DNA from: Lachnospiraceae bacterium
GTDB taxonomy: Bacteria > Bacillota > Clostridia > Lachnospirales > Lachnospiraceae
DNA: 64,000 nt
Reading direction: 5' to 3'
Assembly: GCA_910575035.1 (NCBI GenBank)
Contig: CAJTDL010000003.1
Coordinates: 62,001-126,000, forward strand
Made by a program: the position numbers and the translations under genes. Shown here one piece after another: positions 1 to 9,454 of the stretch. Numbering within the stretch: the first letter of the stretch is position 1; every line of letters starts with the position of its first letter. Under the pieces are notes generated by a model. The model had not been told where the DNA came from. It was given only the letters and a program-made list of their open reading frames with translations, and made no database searches.

Positions 1-1
1 T

Positions 2-670
2 ATTGATTTGGAAAACTTTTTCCCTACTATTACATTTGAGCGTGTAAGGGGCCTATACCAATCCTTTGGCTACTCTGGCTACATAGCGTCGCTGCTTGCC
101 ATGCTTTGCACCTACTGTGAAAGGATGCCCCTGGAAATAAAAGGAGAGGTCAAATATATCAAGACATCCGACCGGATATTGCCGCAAGGCTCCCCGGCCA
201 GCCCTATGATCACAAATATTATATGCAGGAATATGGATAAGCGTATCCATGGATTATGCCAAAAGTTAGGGGTTACTTATACAAGGTATGCGGACGATAT
301 GAGCTTTAGCTATGTGGGCAGCATTGATAATTTTGCCATAGGGAGCTTTTTAAGTAGCATTAATAAGATTATAGAAGCAGAAGGCTTCCATATGAAGGAA
401 GAAAAAACCCATATACTGAGAAAAAACAACCGGCAGTATATAACTGGCATTGTGATTAACAACGAAGAAATTGGCGTCCCTAAGAAATGGGTGAAAATAT
501 TAAAGGCTTCGATACATAATGCACAGAAATTAAGAGATTCCGGCGGCTCTGTACCAAATAAGACAATACATGAGATCTCCGGAAAAATCGCATGGCTGAA
601 AAGCGTAAACGCAAAGAGATACCAAAAAACCATTAGCCAGGGCACAGAATTTTTAAAAAGCGTAACCTAA
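2..670 (+). CDS. Retron-type reverse transcriptase, C-terminal part (cut by window edge)
   Basis: The reading frame is open from the first bases of the window, so the N-terminus lies outside. Visible RT motifs are a DLENFFPTI block at the edge (palm aspartate), LPQGSPASP, the catalytic YADD at bases 287-298, and an ITG motif (YITGIVIN) close to the VTG triplet of retron RTs, followed by a C-terminal helical region ending in IAWLKSVN. Retron RTs copy a structured msr-msd RNA, normally encoded upstream and therefore not visible here. No effector gene follows on this strand; the next gene (leuD) is convergent. A group II intron or DGR RT is less likely because of the ITG motif and short C-terminus without a maturase domain. 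The retron subtype cannot be assigned. Confidence 0.85.
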   Translation: MDLENFFPTITFERVRGLYQSFGYSGYIASLLAMLCTYCERMPLEIKGEVKYIKTSDRILPQGSPASPMITNIICRNMDKRIHGLCQKLGVTYTRYADDMSFSYVGSIDNFAIGSFLSSINKIIEAEGFHMKEEKTHILRKNNRQYITGIVINNEEIGVPKKWVKILKASIHNAQKLRDSGGSVPNKTIHEISGKIAWLKSVNAKRYQKTISQGTEFLKSVT

Positions 671-696
671 CCCACACTGAATACCTTAATATGCTG

Positions 697-740
697 TTCC
701 CAGGCCTCGGCGCAGCAGTGGCTGCGCCGAGGCCTGGGAA
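697..740. repeat. Perfect 20-bp inverted repeat with 4-nt loop after the RT gene
   Basis: Arms 697-716 and 721-740 are exact reverse complements around the loop AGTG, very GC-rich, starting 26 nt after the RT stop. Neither side has a run of T, so it is not a standard intrinsic terminator. It sits between convergent genes and could act as a transcription barrier or 3' RNA end, or belong to the RT module. Confidence 0.8.
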
Positions 741-812
741 GCAGTGCTGTCAGTAACATAGGCAAGCAAAACATAAGGTTATTTAGCCCCTTCCCTTACA
801 ATGATTGCCGCC

Positions 813-1298
813 CTATTTTTGATTAATGTAATTGATCAATCCTTCGGCTTTGATAATCTTTTGCATAAACTCCGGGAAAGCCTGGCCTTGGAAGGTGGTT
901 CCCTTGGTCTTGTTGGTGATCAGGCCGCTGTCAAAGTCCACCTCTACCTCATCACCGGACTCAATGCCTTTGGCGGCCTCTGGGCATTCTATAATAGGAA
1001 GGCCAATGTTGATGGCATTCCGATAGAAGATGCGGGCGAAAGTTTCAGCAATCACGCAGCTTACGCCAGCTGCTTTGATGGCTATGGGGGCGTGTTCCCT
1101 GGAGGAGCCGCACCCGAAATTTTTGTCGGCTACAATCAGGTCGCCAGGGCTTACTTTGTTCACAAATTCTTTGTCAATGTCTTCCATGCAGTGAGCCGCC
1201 AATTCTTTCGGGTCAGAAGAATTTAAGTACCTGGCAGGGATGATCACATCAGTGTCTACATTATCTCCATATTTAAAAACAGTTCCGTTGGCTTTCAT
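813..1298 (-). CDS. leuD: 3-isopropylmalate dehydratase small subunit
   Basis: Small (swivel) subunit of isopropylmalate isomerase, which converts 2- to 3-isopropylmalate in leucine synthesis together with LeuC. The protein (161 aa with the chosen start) has the YGDNVDTD and IIPARYL N-terminal segment and the [11 protein letters not shown] motif of the swivel domain. I chose the ATG at 1298 because GGAGG lies 5 nt upstream of it; the in-frame ATG at 1310 would use codons overlapping that ribosome site. It begins 15 nt after the leuC stop, so the two are an operon. Neither leuA nor leuB is in the window. Confidence 0.95.
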   Translation of the reverse strand: MKANGTVFKYGDNVDTDVIIPARYLNSSDPKELAAHCMEDIDKEFVNKVSPGDLIVADKNFGCGSSREHAPIAIKAAGVSCVIAETFARIFYRNAINIGLPIIECPEAAKGIESGDEVEVDFDSGLITNKTKGTTFQGQAFPEFMQKIIKAEGLINYINQK

Positions 1299-1312
1299 GG
1301 TTTCCTCCATTT

Positions 1313-2569
1313 CTATTCTATTGGCGCCGAAATTTTGCCGGTTATGGCGCTGGCAGCTGCTACGGCAGGGCTCGCCAGGTAAATTTCAGACTCTATATGC
1401 CCCATACGGCCTACAAAGTTACGGTTGGTAGTGGATACGCAGCGTTCACCTTCTGCAAGGATCCCCATGTAGCCGCCCAGGCAGGGGCCGCAGGTAGGGG
1501 CGCTTACAATGGCGCCAGCTTCAATAAAGGCTTTTAAAAGCCCCTCTTCCATGGCATCCAAATAAATTTTCTGAGTGGCTGGGATTACGATGCAGCGGAT
1601 TCCCTTGGCTACCTTCTTTCCCTGTAGGATCTTGGCCGCAACCCGAAGGTCATCCAGGCGGCCGTTGGTGCAGGAACCGATCACGACCTGGTCAATTTTT
1701 ATGTCGCCTACCTGGTCGATGGTCCTTGTGTTCTCAGGCAGGTGCGGGAAGGCTACGGTAGGCTTCAGGGTACTCAGGTCGATGGTGTAGGTTTCGTCGT
1801 ATACAGCGTCTGGATCCGCCCCATATACTTTAAGCCCACGGCGGGAATGTGCCTTCATGTAAGCGATGGCTCTATCGTCCACAGGGAAAATGCCGTTCTT
1901 GCCGCCAGCTTCAATAGCCATATTGGCAATAGTGAATCGGTCGTCCATGGATAGGCTGGCAATGCCTTCCCCGGTAAATTCCATGGATTTGTAAAGGGCG
2001 CCGTCTACACCGATCATGCCAATAATATGCAAGATCACATCTTTTCCGCTGACCCATTTGGAGGGCTTGCCTACCAGGTTAAATTTGATGGCAGAGGGAA
2101 CCTTAAACCATGCCTTTCCCGTTGCCATGCCGGCAGCCATATCCGTACTGCCAACACCAGTGGAAAAGGCTCCTAAAGCGCCGTAGGTACAAGTGTGGGA
2201 GTCCGCGCCGATAATCACGTCCCCGGCTACTGTAAGTCCTTTCTCCGGTAAGAGGGCATGCTCAATCCCCATCTCGCCTACATCAAAATAGTTGCTGATC
2301 TCATGTTTGCAGGCAAACTCCCGGACGCATTTGCAATGCTGTGCGGACTTAATGTCTTTGTTGGGCACAAAATGGTCCATTACCAGCGCGATCTTGTCTT
2401 TGTGGAAAACGCCTTCTGTTGTGAATTTATCCATTTCATGGATCGCCACAGGCGTTGTGATATCATTTCCCAGAACCAGATCCAAATCCGCTTCAATTAA
2501 TTGGCCTGCCTTTACTTCTGGAAGGCCTGCGGCTGCAGCCAGGATCTTCTGTGTCATTGTCATTCCCAT
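1313..2569 (-). CDS. leuC: 3-isopropylmalate dehydratase large subunit
   Basis: Catalytic large subunit with the aconitase fold, which carries a [4Fe-4S] cluster and pairs with LeuD. Cluster-ligand regions are visible: HTCTYGA, GSCTNGR, and PTCGPCLGG near the C-terminus. Length (418 aa) matches the shorter bacterial/archaeal type of LeuC rather than the roughly 470-aa enterobacterial form. AGGAGG sits 8 nt before the chosen ATG. It is first in a leuCD operon, divergent from a LysR-type regulator that is the natural candidate controller. Confidence 0.95.
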   Translation of the reverse strand: MGMTMTQKILAAAAGLPEVKAGQLIEADLDLVLGNDITTPVAIHEMDKFTTEGVFHKDKIALVMDHFVPNKDIKSAQHCKCVREFACKHEISNYFDVGEMGIEHALLPEKGLTVAGDVIIGADSHTCTYGALGAFSTGVGSTDMAAGMATGKAWFKVPSAIKFNLVGKPSKWVSGKDVILHIIGMIGVDGALYKSMEFTGEGIASLSMDDRFTIANMAIEAGGKNGIFPVDDRAIAYMKAHSRRGLKVYGADPDAVYDETYTIDLSTLKPTVAFPHLPENTRTIDQVGDIKIDQVVIGSCTNGRLDDLRVAAKILQGKKVAKGIRCIVIPATQKIYLDAMEEGLLKAFIEAGAIVSAPTCGPCLGGYMGILAEGERCVSTTNRNFVGRMGHIESEIYLASPAVAAASAITGKISAPIE

Positions 2570-2644
2570 ATTCCTATCCTCCTGTTGTTTTTTGGATTTT
2601 TAAGATCATATGCCTTACTGCTTGCTATTTTAGCATATTGTGTA

Positions 2645-2681
2645 TTATAATAGAAATACATATTAAATATGTTTATTATAA
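2645..2681. promoter_or_regulatory. AT-rich interrupted dyad, candidate LysR operator between leuC and its divergent regulator
   Basis: In the 221-bp divergent region, TTATAATA (2645-2652) is matched by TATTATAA (2674-2681). An inner palindrome ACATATT-A-AATATGT lies at 2658-2672. LysR regulators usually bind dyads of the T-N11-A kind between divergent promoters. The assignment rests on position and symmetry only; the rest of the region shows nothing else I can name. Confidence 0.45.
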
Positions 2682-2790
2682 TTCAAAGTTATGAAAAATC
2701 TGTGAAAGCCATGGGCAATATCTGGCATATTGCCTGCGGGAGTAAATATTTCGGATTAATGCCTCAGATTAAGGAAAGGGAGGGATTTTT

Positions 2791-3687
2791 ATGGAACAGA
2801 ATCTTTCATCCTATCGTATTTTCTACGCAGTGGCAAATACAGGGAATATTTCCAGGGCTGCGAAGGAGCTGTACATCAGCCAGCCTGCCATCAGCAAATC
2901 TATACAAAAGCTGGAGGAGAACCTGGGGGTAAAGCTGTTTGACCGCAGCTCCAGGGGCGTGACGCTTACGGCAGAGGGGGAATTGCTGTATACCCATGTG
3001 AGGGCGGCCTTTGAGACACTGACCTTGGGAGAGGACCGGCTGCGGCGCTCCATTGCGCTGGGGGTAGGGAACCTGGCTATCGGGGTCAGCGCAACCCTCT
3101 GCAAATATGTGCTGCTGCCTTATTTGCGGGATTTTATTAAGAAGTACCCCCATATCAATATTTCCATTGCCTGCCACTCTTCCCACCAGACATTGAAGCT
3201 ATTGGAGGACGGGCGGCTGGACATTGGCCTGGTAGGGGAGCCCCAGCTTATGAAAAATATTGACTTTTTTCCGCTGCGGGAAATTGAGGATATATTTGTG
3301 GCCACCAGGAATTACCTGCGCAATCTGAAAGTCCGTGGCATTGAAAAAAGCCATATTCTGCAGAACTCCACCCTGATGCTGCTGGACCGGGATAATATGA
3401 CGCGGCAGTATATTGACAATTACTTCCAGGACAACCATATTATCGTACAGGACATTATTGAGGTGTCTAATATGGATCTTTTAATTGAGATGTCAAAAAT
3501 CAGCCTGGGTGTAGGGTGCGCCATCCGGGACTTTGTGCAGAATGAATTGGATACAGGCGCTTTGCTGGAAATCCCTTTGGGAATCCCGCTTCGGAAAAGA
3601 AAGATTGGGTTTGCATACAACCGGGATGGGAAGATCTCGAAACCGCTGAAGCATTTTATTGATTTTTATGAGGATGATAAAGGATGA
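2791..3687 (+). CDS. LysR-family transcriptional regulator
   Basis: 298 aa, usual for the family. The N-terminal winged helix-turn-helix (about residues 5-62) has the signature block AAKELYISQPAISKSIQKLEENLGVKLFDR; the rest is a periplasmic-binding-protein-like effector domain (about residues 90-290). AGGGAGG precedes the ATG. It is transcribed away from leuCD, so regulation of leucine genes by an intermediate is a reasonable inference, but the effector cannot be read from sequence. It converges with the kinase gene at 3733. Confidence 0.9.
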   Translation: MEQNLSSYRIFYAVANTGNISRAAKELYISQPAISKSIQKLEENLGVKLFDRSSRGVTLTAEGELLYTHVRAAFETLTLGEDRLRRSIALGVGNLAIGVSATLCKYVLLPYLRDFIKKYPHINISIACHSSHQTLKLLEDGRLDIGLVGEPQLMKNIDFFPLREIEDIFVATRNYLRNLKVRGIEKSHILQNSTLMLLDRDNMTRQYIDNYFQDNHIIVQDIIEVSNMDLLIEMSKISLGVGCAIRDFVQNELDTGALLEIPLGIPLRKRKIGFAYNRDGKISKPLKHFIDFYEDDKG

Positions 3688-3732
3688 ACCACCCCAGCAG
3701 GGGATGAAAACCACCGAAGGATAAGAAACAGC

Positions 3733-4569
3733 CTACGGCAGGAAAATAGAAATTTCCATACCCTGCCTTTTCCGCCTGGCCTTCACAAACCCGCCATGCA
3801 GAAGGACGATTTCACGGGTAAGGTAGAGCCCCAGCCCAAACCCTGGCTGCCCGTCCGTTTCCTTTCCCCTGTAAAATCTCTGGAAAATTTTGCTTTCCTC
3901 CCCTTCCCGTATCCCAATCCCACTGTCAGATACGGAGATCCTGGCATACATTTCATTGTAAAGGACAGCAACCTGGATAGCAGAATCCACAGGGGAATAT
4001 TTCACGCTGGTTTCCAAGAGATTGAATACCGCCTCTCCCAGCCAATTGGGATCATGGGGCACAGGCCGCTCCTTCCCCATAGAAAAATCAATAAAGATAT
4101 TTTTTGCGTCTGCCGCTTTTTTGGCCTGAAGGATACTCTGCAGAATGGTCTCGGAAAGGCTCACTGCGTCTGGGCGGATCTGGATGACCTTATGCTCCAG
4201 CCTGGCCATCTTGATAAAGCTTTCCGTGAGAAAATGCAGCCTGCACTCTGTCTCCTTTAAAACAGCTAGGTACCTCTGCCGTTCCTCTTCCGTTTCCGCT
4301 ATGCTTAAAAGCTCCAGGTAGCTTTCCATATTTGCCAGCGGATGGCGCATTTGGTGTGCGGTCTGCGCAATCATTTCCCGAATCTCATCCTGCTCCTTTT
4401 TCAGCTGTTCCTCTTTGCCATAGATGGTTTCTGACAGCCGTATGACCTGATGCATGACCTTAGAGGGCAGGTCGTCCTTGTATGAAACTGAAGCCTGCAG
4501 CCTCTCCCCATTTAAAAGCCGCTCCAGCAGGGAGGAGAATGCTTCCATTTCTTTTCTTCTATGAAACAT
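3733..4569 (-). CDS. Soluble histidine kinase lacking sensor/membrane part, with altered N box
   Basis: 278 aa. It starts with a linker like that following the second membrane helix of OmpR-type sensor kinases, then a dimerisation helix with His72 (AHQMRHPLAN) and an HATPase domain with DSGIGI and GFGLGL. There is no membrane segment or signal peptide. In the N box, NLLETSVKYS has Thr187 where the family has the Mg-binding Asn (NLLxNAxKYS), so kinase activity is doubtful. Its ATG overlaps the stop of the upstream regulator (TAATG), indicating translational coupling. No frameshift or missing piece is visible upstream in another frame. Confidence 0.85.
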   Translation of the reverse strand: MFHRRKEMEAFSSLLERLLNGERLQASVSYKDDLPSKVMHQVIRLSETIYGKEEQLKKEQDEIREMIAQTAHQMRHPLANMESYLELLSIAETEEERQRYLAVLKETECRLHFLTESFIKMARLEHKVIQIRPDAVSLSETILQSILQAKKAADAKNIFIDFSMGKERPVPHDPNWLGEAVFNLLETSVKYSPVDSAIQVAVLYNEMYARISVSDSGIGIREGEESKIFQRFYRGKETDGQPGFGLGLYLTREIVLLHGGFVKARRKRQGMEISIFLP

Positions 4570-4871
4570 TATGGCTCTCCAAACGTATAGCCAAGACCAA
4601 ACACATTTTTAATGTAGGCAGGTTGGGACGGGTTTGGCTCAATTTTCTTTTTCAGCCGGGAAATCGCCACATTCAAGGTGTTTTCTTCTACGAAAGCCCC
4701 TGCTGTATCCCAGACACGCTCCAAAAGGACTTGTTTTGTAAGGACCTTTCCCTTATTATGGGCAAGCAATTCTAATAATGCATATTCTTTTGGCGTAAGC
4801 TTCACAGGCTTTCCCTGGCACTTTACCTGCTTTAGGGCAAAATCAATGGAATTCACCCTCCCTATATCCAT
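4569..4871 (-). CDS. Receiverless OmpR/PhoB-type winged-helix DNA-binding protein
   Basis: Only 100 aa, corresponding to the C-terminal effector domain of an OmpR-family response regulator (LTPKEYALLELLAHNKGKVLTK, then VDVHI-like recognition helix region NVAISRLKKKIE and the wing GLGYTF). The usual 120-residue receiver with its phospho-Asp is absent, and the 128 bp to mutS hold no remnant. AGGAGG lies 5 nt before the ATG, so this is a real start and not a chance truncation of annotation. It is followed without a gap by a truncated kinase. It probably binds DNA constitutively or via protein partners. Confidence 0.85.
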   Translation of the reverse strand: MDIGRVNSIDFALKQVKCQGKPVKLTPKEYALLELLAHNKGKVLTKQVLLERVWDTAGAFVEENTLNVAISRLKKKIEPNPSQPAYIKNVFGLGYTFGEP

Positions 4872-4942
4872 TTGTACCTCCTGTTTTTCTAAGATGCCGC
4901 CGGCGCACCGAAAAAGATGGGCTCTGGCGCTGCGGTGCTTTT

Positions 4943-4975
4943 ATCATAACAGGAAGTTCTTACAATCTGCTTACA
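4943..4975 (-). promoter_or_regulatory. Promoter with TGTAAG direct repeat in front of the stripped two-component pair
   Basis: On the minus strand two TGTAAG copies (4970-4975 and 4959-4964) lie 11 bp apart, upstream of a -10-like TATGAT (4943-4948). Helical-phase direct repeats are the typical binding site of OmpR-family regulators, so the wHTH protein downstream may bind here. Promoter strength and binding are inferred. Confidence 0.5.
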
Positions 4976-4999
4976 TTTTTAAAACCCAAGGCCAACATC

Positions 5000-7645
5000 C
5001 TACCAACGGTTTTTCACCTTATTCTGCAGCTGGTACAGCTTATTCAGCGCATCAATCGGCGTCAGGTTCCCCAAATCCAGCTCTGACAATTCCTGGATAA
5101 TATCATCATTTTTTACCGTGTCAAACAAAGACATCTGCGCTAAATCCACCTCATCCAGCTTTTCAGCCTTTTTCTTCTGCCGGCTGCCCTCTGGAAGGAG
5201 GTTTCCCGTTATCTCTGTAATGTCATGGGCGCTGAGCTCCTTGGAAATCTCTTTTGCCCGGGCGATCACGCTGTCCGGCACGCCTGCCAGCTTTGCCACC
5301 TGGATGCCGTAGCTCTTATCCGCCCCCCCTGGCACAATCTTGCGCAGAAATACAATATCCTCTCCTTTTTCCTTTACGGCAATGCAATAATTATTCACAT
5401 TGTGGAGCTTCCCTTCCAATTCCGTCAGCTCATGGTAATGGGTGGCAAAGAGGGTTTTCGCCCCCAATAGCTTGGGATTGCTGATATGCTCCACTACAGC
5501 CCAGGCAATGCTCAGGCCGTCAAAGGTGCTGGTGCCGCGTCCAATCTCATCCAAAATCAGCAGGCTGTTTTTGGTGGCGTTGCGTAGGATGTTTGCCACC
5601 TCTGTCATCTCCACCATAAAAGTGCTCTGGCCGCTTGCCAGGTCATCGGAAGCCCCTACCCGCGTAAAAATGCGGTCTACAATCCCAATCTTTGCACTGT
5701 CTGCAGGGACGAAGCTGCCAATTTGCGCCAAGAGCACAATTAATGCCGCCTGGCGCATATAGGTGGATTTTCCCGCCATATTCGGGCCGGTGATAATGGA
5801 AATGCGCTTGCTTTTGTTGTCCAGATAGGTGTCGTTGGTGATAAACATCTCATTGTCTATCATTTTCTCTACCACAGGATGGCGGCCGTTTTTAATATCA
5901 ATCATGCCATTCTCACTGATGGCAGGGCGGCAGTAGTTGTTTTGTTCCGCCACCAGGGCAAGGGACGCCAGCACATCCAGCCTGGCAATGGCCTTGGCGG
6001 TTCTCTGGATACGGAGCACCTCCCCCGCAATCTTATCCCGAATCTCGCGGAAAAGCTCATATTCTAAGCTCACCAGCTTATCCTCAGCGCCCAGGATAAT
6101 GTCTTCCAGCTCCTTCAGGTCAGCCGTAATATAACGTTCTGCATTGGCTAAGGTCTGTTTGCGGGTGTAATAGTCCGGCACCATGTTTTTATAGGAATTG
6201 GTCACTTCCAGGTAGTAGCCGAATACTTTGTTGTATTTGATGCGCAGGTTTTTAATGCCTGTCTTTTCCCGCTCCTTTGCCTCTAATTCCATCAGCCAGG
6301 TCTTGCCCTCTGTCTTGGCCTTGCGAAGCTGATCCACCTCCTCATGGTAACCTTCCTTCAAAATGCCGCCGTCACGGATGGATACAGGCGGATCTTCTCC
6401 AATGGAACATTCAATCAGCTCACAGATTTCTTCCATAATATCAATTTCTGACTGGATTTCCTGCAGCAAAGGGGACTGCACCTCATCCAACAGGCCTCGG
6501 ATAAAGGGCAGCATTTTCAAAGAGCCCTTCAGCGCAGTCAGGTCCCTGGGATTGGCAGTCTGGTAAGTCACACGGCTGATCAGGCGCTCCAAGTCATAAA
6601 TAGGGTTTAAATATTCCCTGATTTCCTCTCGGGCCATGGCATTCTGGTTTAATGCCTCAATGGCATCCAGGCGTTTTATGATCTCCGCCTTCTCAACCAA
6701 TGGCTGCTCCACAAAGCTGCGCAGCATCCGGGCGCCCATGGCAGTCCGGGTCTTATCCAGCACCCACAGCAGGGAACCCCGCTTTTGCTTTTCCCGCAGC
6801 GTTTCCACCAGCTCCAGGTTCCGCCGGGTAGAGCTGTCGATCACCATGTATTTCCCACTGGAATAAAGCTGGAGGGACGTCATATGGGATAAGCTGTTCT
6901 TCTGGGTTTCATAGAGATATTTCAGCAGCGCCCCCGCAGCGATTGTCCCGCATTCATAATCCTGAAGGCCCAGGCCCTGGATATCAGAAATATGGAAATG
7001 CTCCAATAACACCCCTTTGGCAGCCTCATCACTGAAATACCAGGGCTCCAGGTCATAAATGGCTATCCCCAGGCGGTGCTTTAAATCCTCAAAATCCAGC
7101 CCTGTCATATAAAATGCCTCATTGCAGATAATTTCCGATGGGGAAAATTTGGAAATCTCATCCAAAAGCTTCTGCCCATTTTCCACCTCTGTCACATAGT
7201 AATCCCCTGTGGTGACATCCGCGATGGAAAGGCCATAGCGGTCTTCCAGATAAGCAATGCACATAATATAATTATTCTTTGTCTCATCCAATGCCTGGGC
7301 ATCCAGGTTCGTGCCAGGGGTGACAATCCGCACCACCTCCCGCTTTACCAGGCCTTTTGCCATCTTGGGGTCTTCTACCTGCTCACAGATTGCCACCTTA
7401 TAGCCCTTGGCCACCAGGCGGTTCAGGTAGCCTTCCACCGCATGGTACGGGACGCCGCACATGGGCGCGCGCTCCTCCTTCCCACAGCTTTTGCCAGTAA
7501 GCGTAAGCTCCAGCTCCTTGGAGACCGTCTTGGCATCCTCAAAAAACATTTCATAGAAATCGCCCAGGCGGTAAAAAAGGATACAGCCAGGGTACTCCTT
7601 TTTTGTATCCAAATATTTCTGCATCATTGGTGTATATTCTGACAC
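5000..7645 (-). CDS. mutS: DNA mismatch repair protein MutS
   Basis: Recognises base mismatches and small loops and, as an ATP-driven clamp, recruits MutL. The 881-aa protein has the mismatch-binding domain I with the Phe-x-Glu wedge in LGDFYEMF (about residue 27-34), the connector and clamp domains, and an ABC ATPase with Walker A GPNMAGKST, the ABC signature region and Walker B LLILDEIGRGT. The start is GTG, with GGAGG 8 nt upstream. No mutL is present in the window; in related genomes it commonly lies next door. Full length and intact. Confidence 0.97.
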   Translation of the reverse strand: MSEYTPMMQKYLDTKKEYPGCILFYRLGDFYEMFFEDAKTVSKELELTLTGKSCGKEERAPMCGVPYHAVEGYLNRLVAKGYKVAICEQVEDPKMAKGLVKREVVRIVTPGTNLDAQALDETKNNYIMCIAYLEDRYGLSIADVTTGDYYVTEVENGQKLLDEISKFSPSEIICNEAFYMTGLDFEDLKHRLGIAIYDLEPWYFSDEAAKGVLLEHFHISDIQGLGLQDYECGTIAAGALLKYLYETQKNSLSHMTSLQLYSSGKYMVIDSSTRRNLELVETLREKQKRGSLLWVLDKTRTAMGARMLRSFVEQPLVEKAEIIKRLDAIEALNQNAMAREEIREYLNPIYDLERLISRVTYQTANPRDLTALKGSLKMLPFIRGLLDEVQSPLLQEIQSEIDIMEEICELIECSIGEDPPVSIRDGGILKEGYHEEVDQLRKAKTEGKTWLMELEAKEREKTGIKNLRIKYNKVFGYYLEVTNSYKNMVPDYYTRKQTLANAERYITADLKELEDIILGAEDKLVSLEYELFREIRDKIAGEVLRIQRTAKAIARLDVLASLALVAEQNNYCRPAISENGMIDIKNGRHPVVEKMIDNEMFITNDTYLDNKSKRISIITGPNMAGKSTYMRQAALIVLLAQIGSFVPADSAKIGIVDRIFTRVGASDDLASGQSTFMVEMTEVANILRNATKNSLLILDEIGRGTSTFDGLSIAWAVVEHISNPKLLGAKTLFATHYHELTELEGKLHNVNNYCIAVKEKGEDIVFLRKIVPGGADKSYGIQVAKLAGVPDSVIARAKEISKELSAHDITEITGNLLPEGSRQKKKAEKLDEVDLAQMSLFDTVKNDDIIQELSELDLGNLTPIDALNKLYQLQNKVKNRW

Positions 7646-7723
7646 GGATTTTTCCTCCTAATTCTGTTTCGAAGCGCCCCCAAACATATTCCAGAAACGC
7701 TCTTTTGTAGCTCATATCTAATT

Positions 7724-9439
7724 CTATCCCTTCCTGGCGCCTTGTACAGGCTTCAGAGGCGATTTTTGCCAGGAAGCCTGTTTTCCTCCTTTATATTTGG
7801 CTGCAATCGCTTCCGCAACCTTCATACCGTCCATAGCAGCCGACATAATGCCGCCGGCATACCCTGCCCCTTCCCCGCAGGGATATACGCCTTTCCAGTT
7901 ACTTTCCAGGCACTCATCCCGGGTAATCCTGACCGGGGAGGAGGTACGGCTTTCCACGCCTGACAAAATAACATCCGGATGGTCAAATCCTGGCATATAA
8001 TCTGCAAATTTATGCATCCCCTGGATAAAGGATTCTGTAATCTCTTTTGGAAACAGCCGATGGAGCGGCGCAAAGGAATGATGCCCCTTTACGGCAGATG
8101 TAAACATCTCATTTCCCTTTCTGGCATCCAAATCCCCATCCTTTTGGGGAAGAATAAATTTGCCATATCCCTTAGAAACCTGCCCCCGCTCAAAATCCCC
8201 AAACAATTGCTGCGGAACGCATCCATTCCCCAGCCGATAGGCTCTTTCCTCCAGCTCACGCTGAAATTGTACCCCCCTCAATGGGGAATCCCCTTCAAAA
8301 TCCTCCGGAGCCACCGACACAATAATAGCGCTGTTGGCATTATCCCCATCCCGCTTACTATAGCTCATGCCATTCACAGCAATCCCCTTTTCCTCTGAGG
8401 AAGCGTTAACCACAAATCCTCCTGGGCACATACAGAAAGAATACACGCTGCGCCCATTATCCAGATTTGCCGTAAGCTTATAAGGCGCTGCCGGAAGGAG
8501 CCCTGCGCCCTCTTTCCCATACTGGATCTCATTGACCATAGATTGTGGATGCTCCACCCGAAGCCCCACGGCAAAAGACTTTGCCTCCATCTCAAACCCC
8601 TTCTCCAGCAGCATCCCGAAGGTATCCCTGGCACTGTGCCCAATGGCCAGCACGGCTGCCTCCGCCTCGATCCGAAGCTTCTTTTTCCCCTTCTGGCATT
8701 CACATTCCAACGCGGACAGCCGCCCCCCTTGGAACTCCATGCCTGTAAGGCAGGTTTCAAAAAGGTATGCGCCGCCCCATTCCTGAATCTGCCTGCGCAT
8801 ATCTGCAATGACCCCTTTTAAAATATCCGTCCCAATATGCGGCTTATTCTGATAGGCAATGGACTCTGGCGCGCCATGGCGTATAAAAACCTCCAAAGCT
8901 TTCCGGTTCCTGCCCTTCACATCCTTCACCAGCGTATTCAGCTTCCCATCAGAAAAGGTTCCCGCTCCCCCTTCCCCAAACTGCACGTTAGACCTGGCAT
9001 CCAGCCGGTTCTCCTCCCAAAACCGCTCCACATCCCTGGTACGCGCCTCAATATCCTTCCCCCGTTCCAGTATAATAGGGCAATACCCATGCTCCGCCAG
9101 CAAATACGCACAAAACAGCCCTGCCGGCCCGCTCCCCACCACCACAGGCGAATGCCGCAGCTCCCCCTCCCCTTCCTTGGGAAACTGATATACAACATCC
9201 TCTGCCAAAGATACCTGCTTATTCTTCACGCGCCGAAGAGCCGCCCCCTCCTTCTCCACCGCAACATCTATGGTATAAACAAAGGACACCTCCCTTTTCT
9301 TACGGGCGTCAATGGACTGCCTGCGGATCTGGTATCCCAATACCTCCCTGGCCTGTATCCTAAGTATCTTTGCAATTTTCCCCCGCAACTGTTCCTCTGT
9401 ATGTGTAATTGGAAGCTTTAACTGCTGTATCCTAATCAT
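7724..9439 (-). CDS. FAD-dependent oxidoreductase of the COG2509 type
   Basis: 571-aa putative flavoprotein dehydrogenase. The N-terminal ~90 residues form the small domain seen in this family, followed by the dinucleotide-binding VVGSGPAGLFCAYLL (about 98-113), the FGEGGAGTFSDGKL motif and a C-terminal GEGAGYAGGIMSAAMDG FAD-contact segment. Substrate is unknown for the family. It lies 15 bp after another flavoprotein gene on the same strand, so both are probably co-transcribed. Confidence 0.85.
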   Translation of the reverse strand: MIRIQQLKLPITHTEEQLRGKIAKILRIQAREVLGYQIRRQSIDARKKREVSFVYTIDVAVEKEGAALRRVKNKQVSLAEDVVYQFPKEGEGELRHSPVVVGSGPAGLFCAYLLAEHGYCPIILERGKDIEARTRDVERFWEENRLDARSNVQFGEGGAGTFSDGKLNTLVKDVKGRNRKALEVFIRHGAPESIAYQNKPHIGTDILKGVIADMRRQIQEWGGAYLFETCLTGMEFQGGRLSALECECQKGKKKLRIEAEAAVLAIGHSARDTFGMLLEKGFEMEAKSFAVGLRVEHPQSMVNEIQYGKEGAGLLPAAPYKLTANLDNGRSVYSFCMCPGGFVVNASSEEKGIAVNGMSYSKRDGDNANSAIIVSVAPEDFEGDSPLRGVQFQRELEERAYRLGNGCVPQQLFGDFERGQVSKGYGKFILPQKDGDLDARKGNEMFTSAVKGHHSFAPLHRLFPKEITESFIQGMHKFADYMPGFDHPDVILSGVESRTSSPVRITRDECLESNWKGVYPCGEGAGYAGGIMSAAMDGMKVAEAIAAKYKGGKQASWQKSPLKPVQGARKG

Positions 9440-9454
9440 ACCCTATCCTTTCTT

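Noticed and set aside
697-740. Standard intrinsic terminator for the RT or leuD
   Set aside because: Strong stem, but no T-run on either strand; kept as an unexplained hairpin.
4872-4999. Hidden receiver domain upstream of the winged-helix gene
   Set aside because: The 128 bp hold promoter-like sequence and no receiver-coding frame; mutS ends directly beyond.
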